From JAAEUB01 sp964550345 (GTDB lineage: Bacteria > Pseudomonadota > Alphaproteobacteria > Rhodobacterales > Rhodobacteraceae), in contig CAZJYZ010000021.1 of NCBI GenBank assembly GCA_964550345.1, forward strand, positions 1 to 46,795: DNA of 46,795 nt, given 5' to 3'. Made by a program: the position numbers and the translations under genes. The notes beneath the pieces were generated by a model that saw only the letters and a list, made by a program, of their open reading frames with translations, did no database searches and was not told the DNA's origin. This document shows, piece after piece, positions 1 through 8,117 of the stretch. Position 1 is the stretch's first letter. Every line of letters begins with the position of its first letter.

Positions 1-194
1 GAGCTAGTGGCGTCGATGCCTGCGAAGCCTTCGGTTAAAATCACCTCGGCCTTGCCGGTTGTCAGATTGACCAGGCGAATTTCCGTGTCCGCAGGCGCCT
101 CTTCAAAAAAGGCATAGACCTGCAGGTAATACATACTTGCCGCGAAGATCAGGGAAACGACGACAAGGGTAATGGCAAGGACTTTGCCGCTCAC
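1..194 (-). CDS. DUF6446-like membrane-anchored protein (N-terminal part only)
   Basis: Only the first 64 or so codons lie in the window; the gene runs off the left edge. Reading starts at a GTG at 194 whose last bases form the TGA stop of glyQ (GTGA overlap), so the two are translationally coupled. The N-terminus is a single hydrophobic segment (about residues 4-20, starting SGKVLAITLVVVSL), followed by a soluble stretch with acidic residues (FFEEAPADTE). In my recollection a short membrane-anchored protein of the DUF6446 type sits directly after glyQ in many Rhodobacterales, and this matches that N-terminus and position. No enzymatic function can be read from the visible part. Confidence 0.7.
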   Translation of the reverse strand, partial: MSGKVLAITLVVVSLIFAASMYYLQVYAFFEEAPADTEIRLVNLTTGKAEVILTEGFAGIDATS

Positions 195-1147
195 GCTGCC
201 TGCCCTCCGACGTTGTTCCCACCCGCTTCGGTCATCACGAATGCGTCGGCACAAGCTTTCGCCAGGGCGCGCACCCGACCAATATAAGCTTGACGTTCGG
301 TGACTGAAATCACACCGCGCGCATCCAGAAGGTTAAAGAGATGGCTGGCCTTGATGCATTGATCATAGGCTGGATGGGCCATCACGATTTGTTTACCGCT
401 TCGCGGATCCTCGGAAGGGTTGGCCAGAATGGCTTTGCATTCGGCCTCGGCATCTTCAAAGTGACGTTGCAGAATATCGGTTTCCGCCACGTCGAAATTA
501 AACCGGCTGTATTCCTGCTCCGTCTGCATGAAAACGTCGCCATATGTCAGCGGGATCGGCGCATCCGGCGCGTTGAACGGCATGTCCATCACGTGATCAA
601 CGCCAAGGATATACATGGCCAGACGCTCCAGCCCATATGTCAGCTCGCCCGAGACCGGGTTGCAGTCATGGCCACCAACTTGCTGAAAATAGGTGAATTG
701 ACTGACTTCCATGCCGTCGCACCAGACCTCCCAGCCCAGCCCCCATGCACCCAGCGTGGGGCTTTCCCAATCGTCCTCGACAAAGCGAATGTCATGCAAA
801 TCCATGTCGATACCGATGGCAGCCAGGCTGCCAAGATATAGCGCCTGCAAGTCCGGCGGGCTGGGTTTGATCAGGACCTGAAACTGGTAGTAATGCTGCA
901 ACCTATTTGGGTTTTCACCGTAGCGTCCATCAGTCGGGCGGCGCGACGGCTGCACATAGGCAGCAGCCCAGGGTTTTGAGCCAAGCGAACGCAGGGTTGT
1001 CGCCGGGTGAAAGGTGCCTGCGCCAACTTCCATGTCATAGGGCTGCAGCAAAGCGCAGCCTTTTTCAGCCCAATAGGTTTGCAGGCGAAAGATAATCTCC
1101 TGAAAACTCTTCGGAATGCTTTGTGAACCACCTGCGGAAAAGCTCAT
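191..1147 (-). CDS. glyQ: Glycine--tRNA ligase alpha subunit
   Basis: Charges tRNA-Gly with glycine in the cytoplasm, as the alpha subunit of the bacterial alpha2-beta2 class II synthetase; glyS is not in the window. The family signature is obvious: FQEIIFRLQTYW near the N-terminus, then LLQPYDMEVGAGTFHP, AAYVQPSRRPTDGRYGENPNR, FVEDDWESPTLGAWGLGWEVW and GELTYGLERLAMY. I chose the ATG at 1147 (MSFSAGG) because GAGGG lies 4-9 bases upstream; an in-frame ATG at 1168 is the alternative, and the open frame further upstream (to 1351) has no family similarity. Predicted length is 318 residues, normal to slightly long for the family. Its stop overlaps the start of the downstream DUF6446-like gene. 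Confidence 0.97.
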   Translation of the reverse strand: MSFSAGGSQSIPKSFQEIIFRLQTYWAEKGCALLQPYDMEVGAGTFHPATTLRSLGSKPWAAAYVQPSRRPTDGRYGENPNRLQHYYQFQVLIKPSPPDLQALYLGSLAAIGIDMDLHDIRFVEDDWESPTLGAWGLGWEVWCDGMEVSQFTYFQQVGGHDCNPVSGELTYGLERLAMYILGVDHVMDMPFNAPDAPIPLTYGDVFMQTEQEYSRFNFDVAETDILQRHFEDAEAECKAILANPSEDPRSGKQIVMAHPAYDQCIKASHLFNLLDARGVISVTERQAYIGRVRALAKACADAFVMTEAGGNNVGGQAA

Positions 1148-1310
1148 CTGACCCTCGTAAAACGGCATGCTACGTTGCGGCCTCTCAATAGGGCGTGCCA
1201 AACCAAGGGTCAACGGCTGCGAATGCGATATTGACCTGACCCCCATAAATGGTGTGTACCTTTGCGGAACGTTTTTTTGAAAGAGGACCCTTTTGAGGGG
1301 ATTTGCTGAA

Positions 1311-3041
1311 ATGATAACAAGAATTTGCGCGGGCCTTTCACTGGTTTTCACTTTGTTTTTTGCCGGAATGGCCTGGGCGCAGGAAAATGCCTGGGTTCAA
1401 ATAGAAGCTGTGCCAACCCTGAACGCAGCCGAAACGGCGGCACGCAACTATGCAAATTCACATGACGGCGTTGCCGGTTTCACCCTTCCCGGTGGCTGGT
1501 ATGCCGTGGCGCTGGGACCTTTCAACCGGGCGGATGCGCAGGCGCATATGCAAAACCTGATCGCGCGGGGCAGCATTCCGGGCGACGCCTTCATCATGTT
1601 CTCAAATCAGTATAATCGGCAGTTCTGGCCAGTTGGCGCAAATGCCCTGTCAGGCGCGAATGGCGTCGAAAACGGCGTTAACGAAGTCGCCGCCCAGCCC
1701 ACTGCCCCCCAGGATATTCCTGAAGAGACACAGGCCGAGGCGCGCGCCAGCGAGCGTAGCCTTGACCGCGAAGCCCGCATGGAACTGCAAAGGATGTTGG
1801 AGTGGGAAGGGTTTTACCGCTCGGGTATCGACGGCGCCTTTGGCCCCGGCACACGCCGCGCAATGGGCGAATATCAGGCTTCCATGGGGTATGATGCCAC
1901 CGGCATTTTGACCACACGCCAACGCGCTGAACTTCTGGGTAATTATNNNNNNNNNNATCTGCAGAATGTACGCGACCCCGGTGCCGGGATTGAAATATCG
2001 ATGCCCACGGCAATGGTCAGTTTCGACCATTACGAAGCCCCCTTTGCCCATTACAGCGCCATCAACGACAGTGGTGTACGCGTTGTCCTAATCAGCCAGA
2101 CCGGCGACCAGAACACCTTGTTTGGCTTATACGACATCCTGCAAACGCTTGAGATTGTGCCGCTGAATGGCGACCGTCAGCGTGGCAACAGCGACTTCAC
2201 CCTGACAGGCTCTGATGCAGAAATTACATCGCATACTTATGCGAAGCTGGTGGACGGGGCGATAAAGGGCTTCACCCTGATCTGGCCCGCCGGAGGGGAT
2301 GCACGCAGCCGTGAAATGGCGCTGACCCAGATGAAGGAAAGCTTTGCGTCGATACCGGGCATAGCGCTTGCAGACAATGCTGGTCTGGACGTGGCCGTAC
2401 AAAGCCTTGACCTGCTTTCGGGTCTGGAAATTCGCCGACCCTCTATCTCGCGCTCGGGCTTTTATGTGGATACGAGCGGCGCGGTTCTGACGGCGGCAGA
2501 AGTCGTGGCAGGCTGCACGCGGATCACTATTGACGAAGTCTACGAAGCTTCTGTGACAGGAAAAGATGACGCCCTTGGCCTTGCTATCCTGAAACCGGCC
2601 GAGCAACTTTCGCCGGTGGCTTATGGTCATTTTCTGACCCATGATCCGCGCCTGCAATCTGAAATTGCTGTCGCAGGTTACCCGTATGAAGGCCGTCTGA
2701 GCGCCCCGACGCTGACCTTCGGTACGTTGGAAGACCTCAAGGGGCTTGGTGGCGAAGCACATCTGAACAGGCTCAGCCTGAATGTCCAGAGTGGCGATGC
2801 AGGTGGCCCCGTACTGGATGGTGGCGGTGCGGTTGTCGGCGTTCTGTTGCCAAGGGATACGACGAGCGGGCAGCAATTGCCGGATGACGTCAATTTCACC
2901 GCTGACACCGGTTCGGTGGCGCAGTTCCTGACGGATAACGGGGTTACCGCCACGGCAACCGATGCCATGGCCTCCATGAATCCGGTTGAGTTGTCGGCAA
3001 TGGCCGCAGGAATGACCGTGTTGGTAAGCTGCTGGAATTAA
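1311..3041 (+). CDS. Secreted SPOR / peptidoglycan-binding protein with an inactive trypsin-like domain
   Basis: Predicted to be exported: signal peptide about residues 1-24 ending AWAQ. Then a SPOR-like repeat (about 28-105, WVQIEAVPTLNAAETAARNY), a PG_binding_1 domain (about 158-212, RMLEWEGFYRSGIDGAFGPGTRRA), an interrupted linker, and a C-terminal S1/S1C-type trypsin fold (about 378-545). The fold shows SGFYVDTSGAVLTAAEVV, GLAILKP and SGDAGGPVLDGGGAVVGVLLP. In active relatives these are TNAHVV, DLALL and GDSGGP, so His, Asp and Ser are replaced by Glu397, Gly423 and Ala497. I infer a catalytically dead, periplasmic wall-binding scaffold. The ATG at 1311 follows GAGGGG (1295-1300); a TTG at 1293 is less likely. 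Ten Ns interrupt the gene at 1947-1956, though the frame stays open across them. It is divergent from glyQ and ends in a strong terminator. Confidence 0.85.
   Translation: MITRICAGLSLVFTLFFAGMAWAQENAWVQIEAVPTLNAAETAARNYANSHDGVAGFTLPGGWYAVALGPFNRADAQAHMQNLIARGSIPGDAFIMFSNQYNRQFWPVGANALSGANGVENGVNEVAAQPTAPQDIPEETQAEARASERSLDREARMELQRMLEWEGFYRSGIDGAFGPGTRRAMGEYQASMGYDATGILTTRQRAELLGNYXXXXLQNVRDPGAGIEISMPTAMVSFDHYEAPFAHYSAINDSGVRVVLISQTGDQNTLFGLYDILQTLEIVPLNGDRQRGNSDFTLTGSDAEITSHTYAKLVDGAIKGFTLIWPAGGDARSREMALTQMKESFASIPGIALADNAGLDVAVQSLDLLSGLEIRRPSISRSGFYVDTSGAVLTAAEVVAGCTRITIDEVYEASVTGKDDALGLAILKPAEQLSPVAYGHFLTHDPRLQSEIAVAGYPYEGRLSAPTLTFGTLEDLKGLGGEAHLNRLSLNVQSGDAGGPVLDGGGAVVGVLLPRDTTSGQQLPDDVNFTADTGSVAQFLTDNGVTATATDAMASMNPVELSAMAAGMTVLVSCWN
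1947..1956. other. Assembly gap (10 N) inside a coding region
   Basis: Ten undetermined bases lie between the peptidoglycan-binding and protease-like parts of the secreted protein. A gap written as exactly 10 N may be a placeholder, so the true length is unknown; the downstream frame is open whether or not ten is the real number. It shows that the source is a draft assembly. Confidence 0.95.
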
Positions 3042-3075
3042 GCCGATAAACCGCAGCGCCGAAGTTGGTAATATG

Positions 3076-3108
3076 GGCCGCGTGTCTTGACTGACACGCG
3101 GCCTTTTT
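3076..3108 (+). terminator. Intrinsic terminator of the pseudo-protease gene
   Basis: Perfect 11-base stem GGCCGCGTGTC (3076-3086) / GACACGCGGCC (3093-3103), 6-base loop, then five T. It ends on the last base of the convergent aruI-like gene. On the opposite strand no T-run follows the stem, so it mainly serves the plus-strand gene. Confidence 0.93.
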
Positions 3109-4688
3109 CACATCGCGATTTCCGGCGTTACCCGGATCAGGGTCGGGTCTTCGGCGCTGAACGCCGCATTAACATCGCCAACAAGCTCCGATAAACTGCC
3201 CGGCGCACGCGCCTTTGCGCCGTAAGCACCAGCCAAAGCCAGGAAATCCGGATTTTGGGCCGTTACGGCGTTTGGCGCAATCTGGGCGCGCACCATGCTG
3301 TCTTCGATCTCTTTCAGCTTGGCGTTATCCCACAAGAGGATCGGCAGGCTCAGCCCCAACTCAACAGCCACGCCTAGCTCCTGCAGGCTGTATTGAAAGC
3401 CGTAGTCCCCGGCGATGGCCATCGTTGGCAATCCGGGTCGGGCCACGGCCCCACCGATAGCAGCAGGCAGTGCATAGCCCAGCGTGCCAAAGCCAAAGGG
3501 ATGGTGCCAGTGGCCCGGGCGCGTCATGCCCCACACTTCCTTGGCAACATACGCAAACTGGGTCATGTCGCTGTAATACATGGTGTCTTCAGGCAGAGCT
3601 GCAGCCAAGGCGTCACAAATTTCAACGATACCGGGGCGCGCCGCATCGGTTTCGGCCCGTGCGCTGGCGCGAAACCGGCTGACCTCGTCCGGCGCCCAGC
3701 CCGGTTTGGACTTAGATGGCAGGGCTTCGCGCAAGCCGCGTAGCGCCACTTCTGCATCACTCAACACCCTGATTTCAGCCCGGTGTTCATCCGCCAGAAC
3801 TTCGGCGTCGATATCAATGCGTACAAGCGTAGCGTCGTGGCCCAGATGATTGCGCCACAGGTCAACCTCGGCCAGTTCGGTGCCCACGGCGATCACCAAA
3901 TCGGCGCTGGCAAGAACCTGCGTCGACTTTGAGCGTGCCAGATAGGCGCCGAAATGCAGCGGGTCATCAGCTGCGATGACCCCTCGACCGGCATAGGTTG
4001 TGAACGAGGCAGCACCGGCTTGAAGACACAAATCGCGCGCAGCAACTGCCGCCCTGCATGCGCCCCCACCGAAGATGAATAATGGCCTCTTGGCGCGGCT
4101 CAAAAGCCCACCTACCTCGGCCAGTTCTGTGTCGTTACCACCAGGTCTGGCCGTTGGCTCGGGCTGCAGAGCGGGCCCGGCCTCCTGCCCCAGTAAGGCA
4201 ATCGGCACCTGAATATGTTTGGGACGCGCCCGTTTGCTGGTAAACTCAGCGAAAGCCCGGTCTACCAAACCGTAAGCAGCATCAGAACTCAGCGCCGTGT
4301 GCGACCAGTCGCAGACACAGCCCGCCGCCGCCGCCTGATCCAGCATCTGGTGCAGTTGACCCTTGCGAAAGGCCGTTTCGTCCAGACAGGAGGACAAGAC
4401 CAGCATCGGCACAGAGTCAGAATAGGCCTGTCCCATCGGGGTCATGATGTTGCACAGCCCTGGCCCGGTGATCACATAGGCAATGCCGGGTTTGCCGGAA
4501 GCGCGCGCATAGCCGTCCGCCATGAACCCGGCGCCCTGCTCGTGACGGGCAAGAATATGGGTAATCCCGGCTTCTTCGATGCCGCGATACATCTCGATAT
4601 TATGTACGCCGGGAATACCAAAGATCACCTCGACCCCGCGATCTTTTAACATATGCGAGATTTGCGCCCCTAATGGTCTTGTTGCCAT
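3108..4688 (-). CDS. aruI: Thiamine-diphosphate decarboxylase, 5-guanidino-2-oxopentanoate decarboxylase-like
   Basis: Cytoplasmic ThDP-dependent enzyme of the acetolactate synthase / pyruvate oxidase fold, 526 residues, normal length. The N-terminal PYR domain carries the cofactor-activating Glu50 (ARHEQGAGFMADGYAR); the central domain follows (about 190-325). The C-terminal PP domain has the FGFGTLGYALPAAIG segment and the metal/ThDP motif GDYGFQYSLQELGVA...LLWDNAKLKEI. The closest family I recognise is the AruI group, which decarboxylates 2-ketoarginine to 4-guanidinobutanal in the arginine transaminase pathway. Substrate assignment is by overall resemblance only; another 2-oxo acid is possible, and no aruH-like transaminase is adjacent. 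The start at 4688 overlaps the trkH stop (TGATG) and is preceded by GGAGGGG, so translation is coupled to trkH. Confidence 0.75.
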   Translation of the reverse strand: MATRPLGAQISHMLKDRGVEVIFGIPGVHNIEMYRGIEEAGITHILARHEQGAGFMADGYARASGKPGIAYVITGPGLCNIMTPMGQAYSDSVPMLVLSSCLDETAFRKGQLHQMLDQAAAAGCVCDWSHTALSSDAAYGLVDRAFAEFTSKRARPKHIQVPIALLGQEAGPALQPEPTARPGGNDTELAEVGGLLSRAKRPLFIFGGGACRAAVAARDLCLQAGAASFTTYAGRGVIAADDPLHFGAYLARSKSTQVLASADLVIAVGTELAEVDLWRNHLGHDATLVRIDIDAEVLADEHRAEIRVLSDAEVALRGLREALPSKSKPGWAPDEVSRFRASARAETDAARPGIVEICDALAAALPEDTMYYSDMTQFAYVAKEVWGMTRPGHWHHPFGFGTLGYALPAAIGGAVARPGLPTMAIAGDYGFQYSLQELGVAVELGLSLPILLWDNAKLKEIEDSMVRAQIAPNAVTAQNPDFLALAGAYGAKARAPGSLSELVGDVNAAFSAEDPTLIRVTPEIAM

Positions 4689-6136
4689 CAGCCCCTCCAG
4701 AACGTTGCGGTAAATAATACATAGACCACCAAAAGCTCCAGCCGCCCTACCAGCATGCCCGCCGCAAGCAGCCATTTGGCGCCATCATTCAGGCTGGCAT
4801 AGTTGCCCGCCGGGCCAATGATGTCACCCAGACCCGGCCCGATATTGGCCAGTGCCGAGGCAGCGCCGGAAATGGCGGTTACTGCGTCCAATCCCGTCAG
4901 GCTGAGCGCCACAGCCAAAACGCCAAGCGACACCACGAACATAACGAAAAAGGTCATCACCGAGGAAAGAACCCCTTCGTCCACCGGACGCCCGTCATAG
5001 CGAGGTGAAAACACCCCGTGCGGGCTGTGAATGGCCCGGATCTGGGATTTGATCGAAGCGATCAGCAGCTGGTAGCGGAAGATTTTGATCGAGCATGAGG
5101 TTGACCCCGCGCAGCCACCTATCAGGCCGACGAAAAAGAACACCACGATCGAAAAAGCGCCCCAAAGCTGGTAATCGGTGCTGGCATATCCGGTGCCGGA
5201 AATGATTGATGTGACATTGAATAGCCCCTCGCGTAAGGCTGGCTCAAGCCCATCCCCACGCAATAAAACCCGGTAGAGAACAATCACCAGCACCACCAGC
5301 AGGATGACCTTGATGAAGCCCCTTATCTGGCGGTCACGAAACAATGGCTGCGCGGTGCCTGCCACCATCTGCACGTAGCGCACAAATGGCAGGCTGGCCA
5401 CGATCATGAAAAGGGCTGCCACGTATTCAGCCGCCCCCTGAAACGCCCCGAATGAGGTATCGCGGGTGGAAAAGCCACCGGTCGCAAGGGTCGTGAGGGC
5501 GTGGTTGGCGGCATCGAACGGCCCCATACCCACCGCCAGATAGGCCAGGCCGCAAACTATCGTCAGGCCGAGATAAATTGAGGTTATGCGCCCGGCAATT
5601 TCAGCCGCGCGCGGCAGCACCTTGCCCATCGTGTCAAAGCCTTCGGTGCGAAATATCTGCATGCCCCCAATGCGTAACTCCGGCAAGAAAACCATGGCGA
5701 CAACGATGATCCCGACCCCGCCGAACCATTGCAGCATGGAGCGCCAGATCAGCAAACCTGCCGGCATGTCATCAAGCCCGCTAAACACGGTTGCCCCGGT
5801 GGTGGTCAGGCCCGACATCGCCTCGAACACCGCATCCACAAGCCGCGCATCAACCTCACCCAGAAAAAACGGCAAAGCGCCGAATACCGGCAATACCAGC
5901 CATACGCCGGTTGTCAGAATAAAGGTTTGTTGGATCGACAGGCCCTGCCCGACGCTGTTGGCCGAGGCTATGGCCATCGACGCCCCTACCAGCATGGTAA
6001 TGACCGCGCTTTGTAAGAAGACTGCCCAGTCGGGGCTGCCATAGATCAGGTCGACCGCCATCGGCACCAGCATGGTAGCGCCCAGCGCCGCCACCAACAG
6101 GCCTATTACCGAGAAAATGGGACGAAGATCAAACAT
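4688..6136 (-). CDS. trkH: TrkH-family potassium uptake membrane subunit
   Basis: Ion-conducting subunit of a Trk/Ktr K+ uptake system in the inner membrane, 482 residues. The four pore-loop repeats of the family are visible: SGLTTTGATVFSGLDD, TTLATGGFSTRDTSF, ISGTGYASTDYQLWG and ASALANIGPGLGDIIG, each centred on a conserved Gly as selectivity-filter residue and separated by hydrophobic pairs of helices. I start it at ATG 6136 (MFDLRPIF), the usual family N-terminus; the open frame continues to 6208 without resemblance. No convincing Shine-Dalgarno sequence precedes it. The regulatory subunit TrkA is not in the window. It is the first gene of a two-gene unit with the aruI-like gene, an odd pairing with no obvious functional link. 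Confidence 0.93.
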   Translation of the reverse strand: MFDLRPIFSVIGLLVAALGATMLVPMAVDLIYGSPDWAVFLQSAVITMLVGASMAIASANSVGQGLSIQQTFILTTGVWLVLPVFGALPFFLGEVDARLVDAVFEAMSGLTTTGATVFSGLDDMPAGLLIWRSMLQWFGGVGIIVVAMVFLPELRIGGMQIFRTEGFDTMGKVLPRAAEIAGRITSIYLGLTIVCGLAYLAVGMGPFDAANHALTTLATGGFSTRDTSFGAFQGAAEYVAALFMIVASLPFVRYVQMVAGTAQPLFRDRQIRGFIKVILLVVLVIVLYRVLLRGDGLEPALREGLFNVTSIISGTGYASTDYQLWGAFSIVVFFFVGLIGGCAGSTSCSIKIFRYQLLIASIKSQIRAIHSPHGVFSPRYDGRPVDEGVLSSVMTFFVMFVVSLGVLAVALSLTGLDAVTAISGAASALANIGPGLGDIIGPAGNYASLNDGAKWLLAAGMLVGRLELLVVYVLFTATFWRG

Positions 6137-6252
6137 GTTAGCAGGGTTGGCTACCGGGGCCTCAAGTGTCAAGAAGTGATGGCTTCCAAAATCCAGCCAA
6201 ATAGCCAAACCCGATGGCTAGCAGAAGCTCCTCTATACGCCGCGCACATGCA

Positions 6253-6265
6253 GATCATAGTGATC
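6253..6265. promoter_or_regulatory. Inverted repeat GATCA-TAG-TGATC in the divergent trkH/tadE region
   Basis: A perfect 5-3-5 inverted repeat lies 117 bases upstream of the trkH start and 127 upstream of the tadE-like start, within a less GC-rich stretch. The position suits an operator for either gene. No regulator is identified and chance occurrence is possible. Confidence 0.3.
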
Positions 6266-6347
6266 ATGTACAGAATCTTGCCCTCATTATTGCCTTACTT
6301 TCCACTCAATTTTTCCAAATCCGCAAAGTATCCCGGCGCAGATGTTG

Positions 6348-6380
6348 TTGTTTTAAGGAGTGTCTCCGGTTTTAAAACAA
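6348..6380 (+). promoter_or_regulatory. Hairpin in the leader, directly before the tadE-like ribosome binding site
   Basis: TTGTTTTAA (6348-6356) pairs with TTAAAACAA (6372-6380), and inside it GGAG (6357-6360) pairs with CTCC (6364-6367), leaving a GGTT bulge. The outer arm touches the AAGGGG Shine-Dalgarno (6379-6384) of the gene starting at 6392. As RNA it could limit ribosome access; as DNA it could be an operator. It is not a terminator because no U-run follows. Confidence 0.5.
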
Positions 6381-6391
6381 GGGGAAAATCA

Positions 6392-6784
6392 ATGGCGAAA
6401 AGAACCAAACACTATTTAAAAGACGAACAAGGAAGCGCAACCATAGAAGCGACATTATGGTTGCCCGTATTTATAGCATTTTTCTGTCTGATTGCTGACG
6501 CTTCGTTCATCTTTTTTGGACAAAACAAAGCTTACCGTATCGTACAGGACGCTAACCGCAAACTGTCGATTGGCCGGTTGGCTACGGCTGCCGATGTGGA
6601 GACGTACTTACTTGCATCTCTCAGTACTTACGCCCCGAACGCGCTTGTGTATTCCGATCTTGTATCGGGCACCGTGACTACACAGGTCTCAATCCCCGCC
6701 TCCGACCTTGTAGCGACGGGTTTAATCACCTCGCTTGCAAACGCAAATATCACCGTATCTGCCAGCCACTTTGTGGAGTATTGA
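6392..6784 (+). CDS. TadE-like pilus assembly pseudopilin
   Basis: 130-residue protein with the layout of TadE-family Flp/Tad pilus proteins: short positive N-terminus, EQGSATIEATLWLPVF leading into one transmembrane helix (about residues 18-40, containing the Glu typical of the pseudopilin segment), then a small soluble domain ending FVEY. The start at 6392 is supported by AAGGGG seven bases upstream; the open frame back to 6176 is not coding-like. The stop codon lies two bases before the start of the TadG-like gene, so the two form an operon. No other tad genes (ATPase, secretin, prepilin peptidase) are nearby, so this is a satellite pair. Expression may be influenced by the leader hairpin at 6348-6380. 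Confidence 0.78.
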   Translation: MAKRTKHYLKDEQGSATIEATLWLPVFIAFFCLIADASFIFFGQNKAYRIVQDANRKLSIGRLATAADVETYLLASLSTYAPNALVYSDLVSGTVTTQVSIPASDLVATGLITSLANANITVSASHFVEY

Positions 6785-6786
6785 TC

Positions 6787-8109
6787 ATGCGACAACGTAA
6801 AAACACCCCACATCCCAAGCGCAACTTCAAAAGCGACGAAAGCGGTGGCCTGACTATTCAGGGCCTTTTTCTGTTTGGAGCTATGGCTATACTTTCAGCA
6901 GTTGCATTGGATGTCGCAAAATTGATGTCGGCACAGTCGCAGCTTCAAGCCACTGCTGATGCAGCGGGGCACGCTGCTCTCTACTACCGCGAGACCCACG
7001 ATGCGGTGGACGCCAAAGCCAAAGCTATAGAAATAGCAACCGCCGGAATGGCGACATCGCATTATGGCGAAGTTCTGAGCGTCGATGATATCCAATTTGG
7101 CAATTGGGATTACGCAACCGAAACTTTCACTGCCTCCGAAACATCACGCGATGCGGTCAAAGTCACGACCGCCCGACTAGCCGAGCGATCAAACAGTGTC
7201 GGCAGCTACCTTTTCCGCCTGGTTGGGAAAGACCAGTTCGATGTGGCGACCATGGCTGTATTTACCACCTTCAGGCCAATGTGTTTCCGCGAAGGTTTCG
7301 TGGCGGATGGCGTCGTTGATATTCAATCTAACAATGCCTATTCGAACGGATTTTGCGTTCATTCCAACGAATACGTGTCAATTAACACCAATAACACCTT
7401 TGAACCCGGCACAATCGTGTCAATGCCCGACATGGACACAATAGATTTGCCCCGTTCAGGATATGAAACCAATGACGGGCTGCAATCTGCGTTACGCTCT
7501 GGGGTCTACCGTTTACGCATCCTCAACCGCATCGACGTACTGATTGACGGGCTGGAATCAGGAGATCCTGAATACATTCCAGACTATATTTTCAATACTT
7601 CTCCGATCACTTTGACCGATACAAGGTTTGATGAAACTGATTTCACTCAAGGTCGCATCCATGTAAAATATTGTTATTCTGGAAGTGACAAAATAACGAT
7701 CACGGCGACAACCCCCGTGAGAGAAGTTGTTCTGGTTACAAATTGCGAGATTAAATTCGATGCCGGGACGATAATGGAAGATGCAGTCATTGCCACCCGT
7801 CACACCGGGGCGGCCTCAATGAACAGCCCTTCTGGCATGCAAGCCGGCCGTGATGATTCGTGCTTACAAGGAGGAGGCGCCCAGTTGATAACCAAAGGCA
7901 GTATAAATTTCGCATCGGATCTTAAAATGTATGGCGGACAGCTTTTGGCACTTGGTGACATTGAGTTTTCTGCAAACGCTGATGGAATCGAAGGCGCGTC
8001 GATGGTTGCAGGTGGAACATTGTCCGGCACCTCAAACATGATGATGGCGTTTTGCGGCTCGGGAATGGAAGACAATTTTGAGGCCGATTATTTCCGTCTG
8101 GCCTGGTAG
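6787..8109 (+). CDS. TadG-like (Flp pilus assembly) protein with a repetitive beta-rich C-terminus
   Basis: 440 residues. The N-terminus is of the TadE/TadG type: DESGGLTIQGLFLFGAMAIL transmembrane helix (about 19-43), then LDVAKLMSAQSQLQATADAAGHAAL, the hallmark of TadG-like proteins. The expected von Willebrand A domain is not evident. Instead, from about residue 160 the chain is rich in short beta-type turns (for example INTNNTFEPGTIVSM, GSINFASDLKMYGGQLLALGDIEF) with scattered Cys, suggesting a beta-helix-like extracytoplasmic domain. ATG 6787 is preceded by GGAG (6775-6778); an in-frame TTG at 6781 overlaps the TadE stop. It is probably secreted or membrane-anchored and acts with the upstream TadE-like protein; the function is inferred from the N-terminus only. 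Confidence 0.72.
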   Translation: MRQRKNTPHPKRNFKSDESGGLTIQGLFLFGAMAILSAVALDVAKLMSAQSQLQATADAAGHAALYYRETHDAVDAKAKAIEIATAGMATSHYGEVLSVDDIQFGNWDYATETFTASETSRDAVKVTTARLAERSNSVGSYLFRLVGKDQFDVATMAVFTTFRPMCFREGFVADGVVDIQSNNAYSNGFCVHSNEYVSINTNNTFEPGTIVSMPDMDTIDLPRSGYETNDGLQSALRSGVYRLRILNRIDVLIDGLESGDPEYIPDYIFNTSPITLTDTRFDETDFTQGRIHVKYCYSGSDKITITATTPVREVVLVTNCEIKFDAGTIMEDAVIATRHTGAASMNSPSGMQAGRDDSCLQGGGAQLITKGSINFASDLKMYGGQLLALGDIEFSANADGIEGASMVAGGTLSGTSNMMMAFCGSGMEDNFEADYFRLAW

Positions 8110-8117
8110 GTCTTAAT

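Noticed and set aside
2127..2876. 249-codon minus-strand open frame within the pseudo-protease gene
   Set aside because: The plus strand encodes a recognisable multi-domain secreted protein here.
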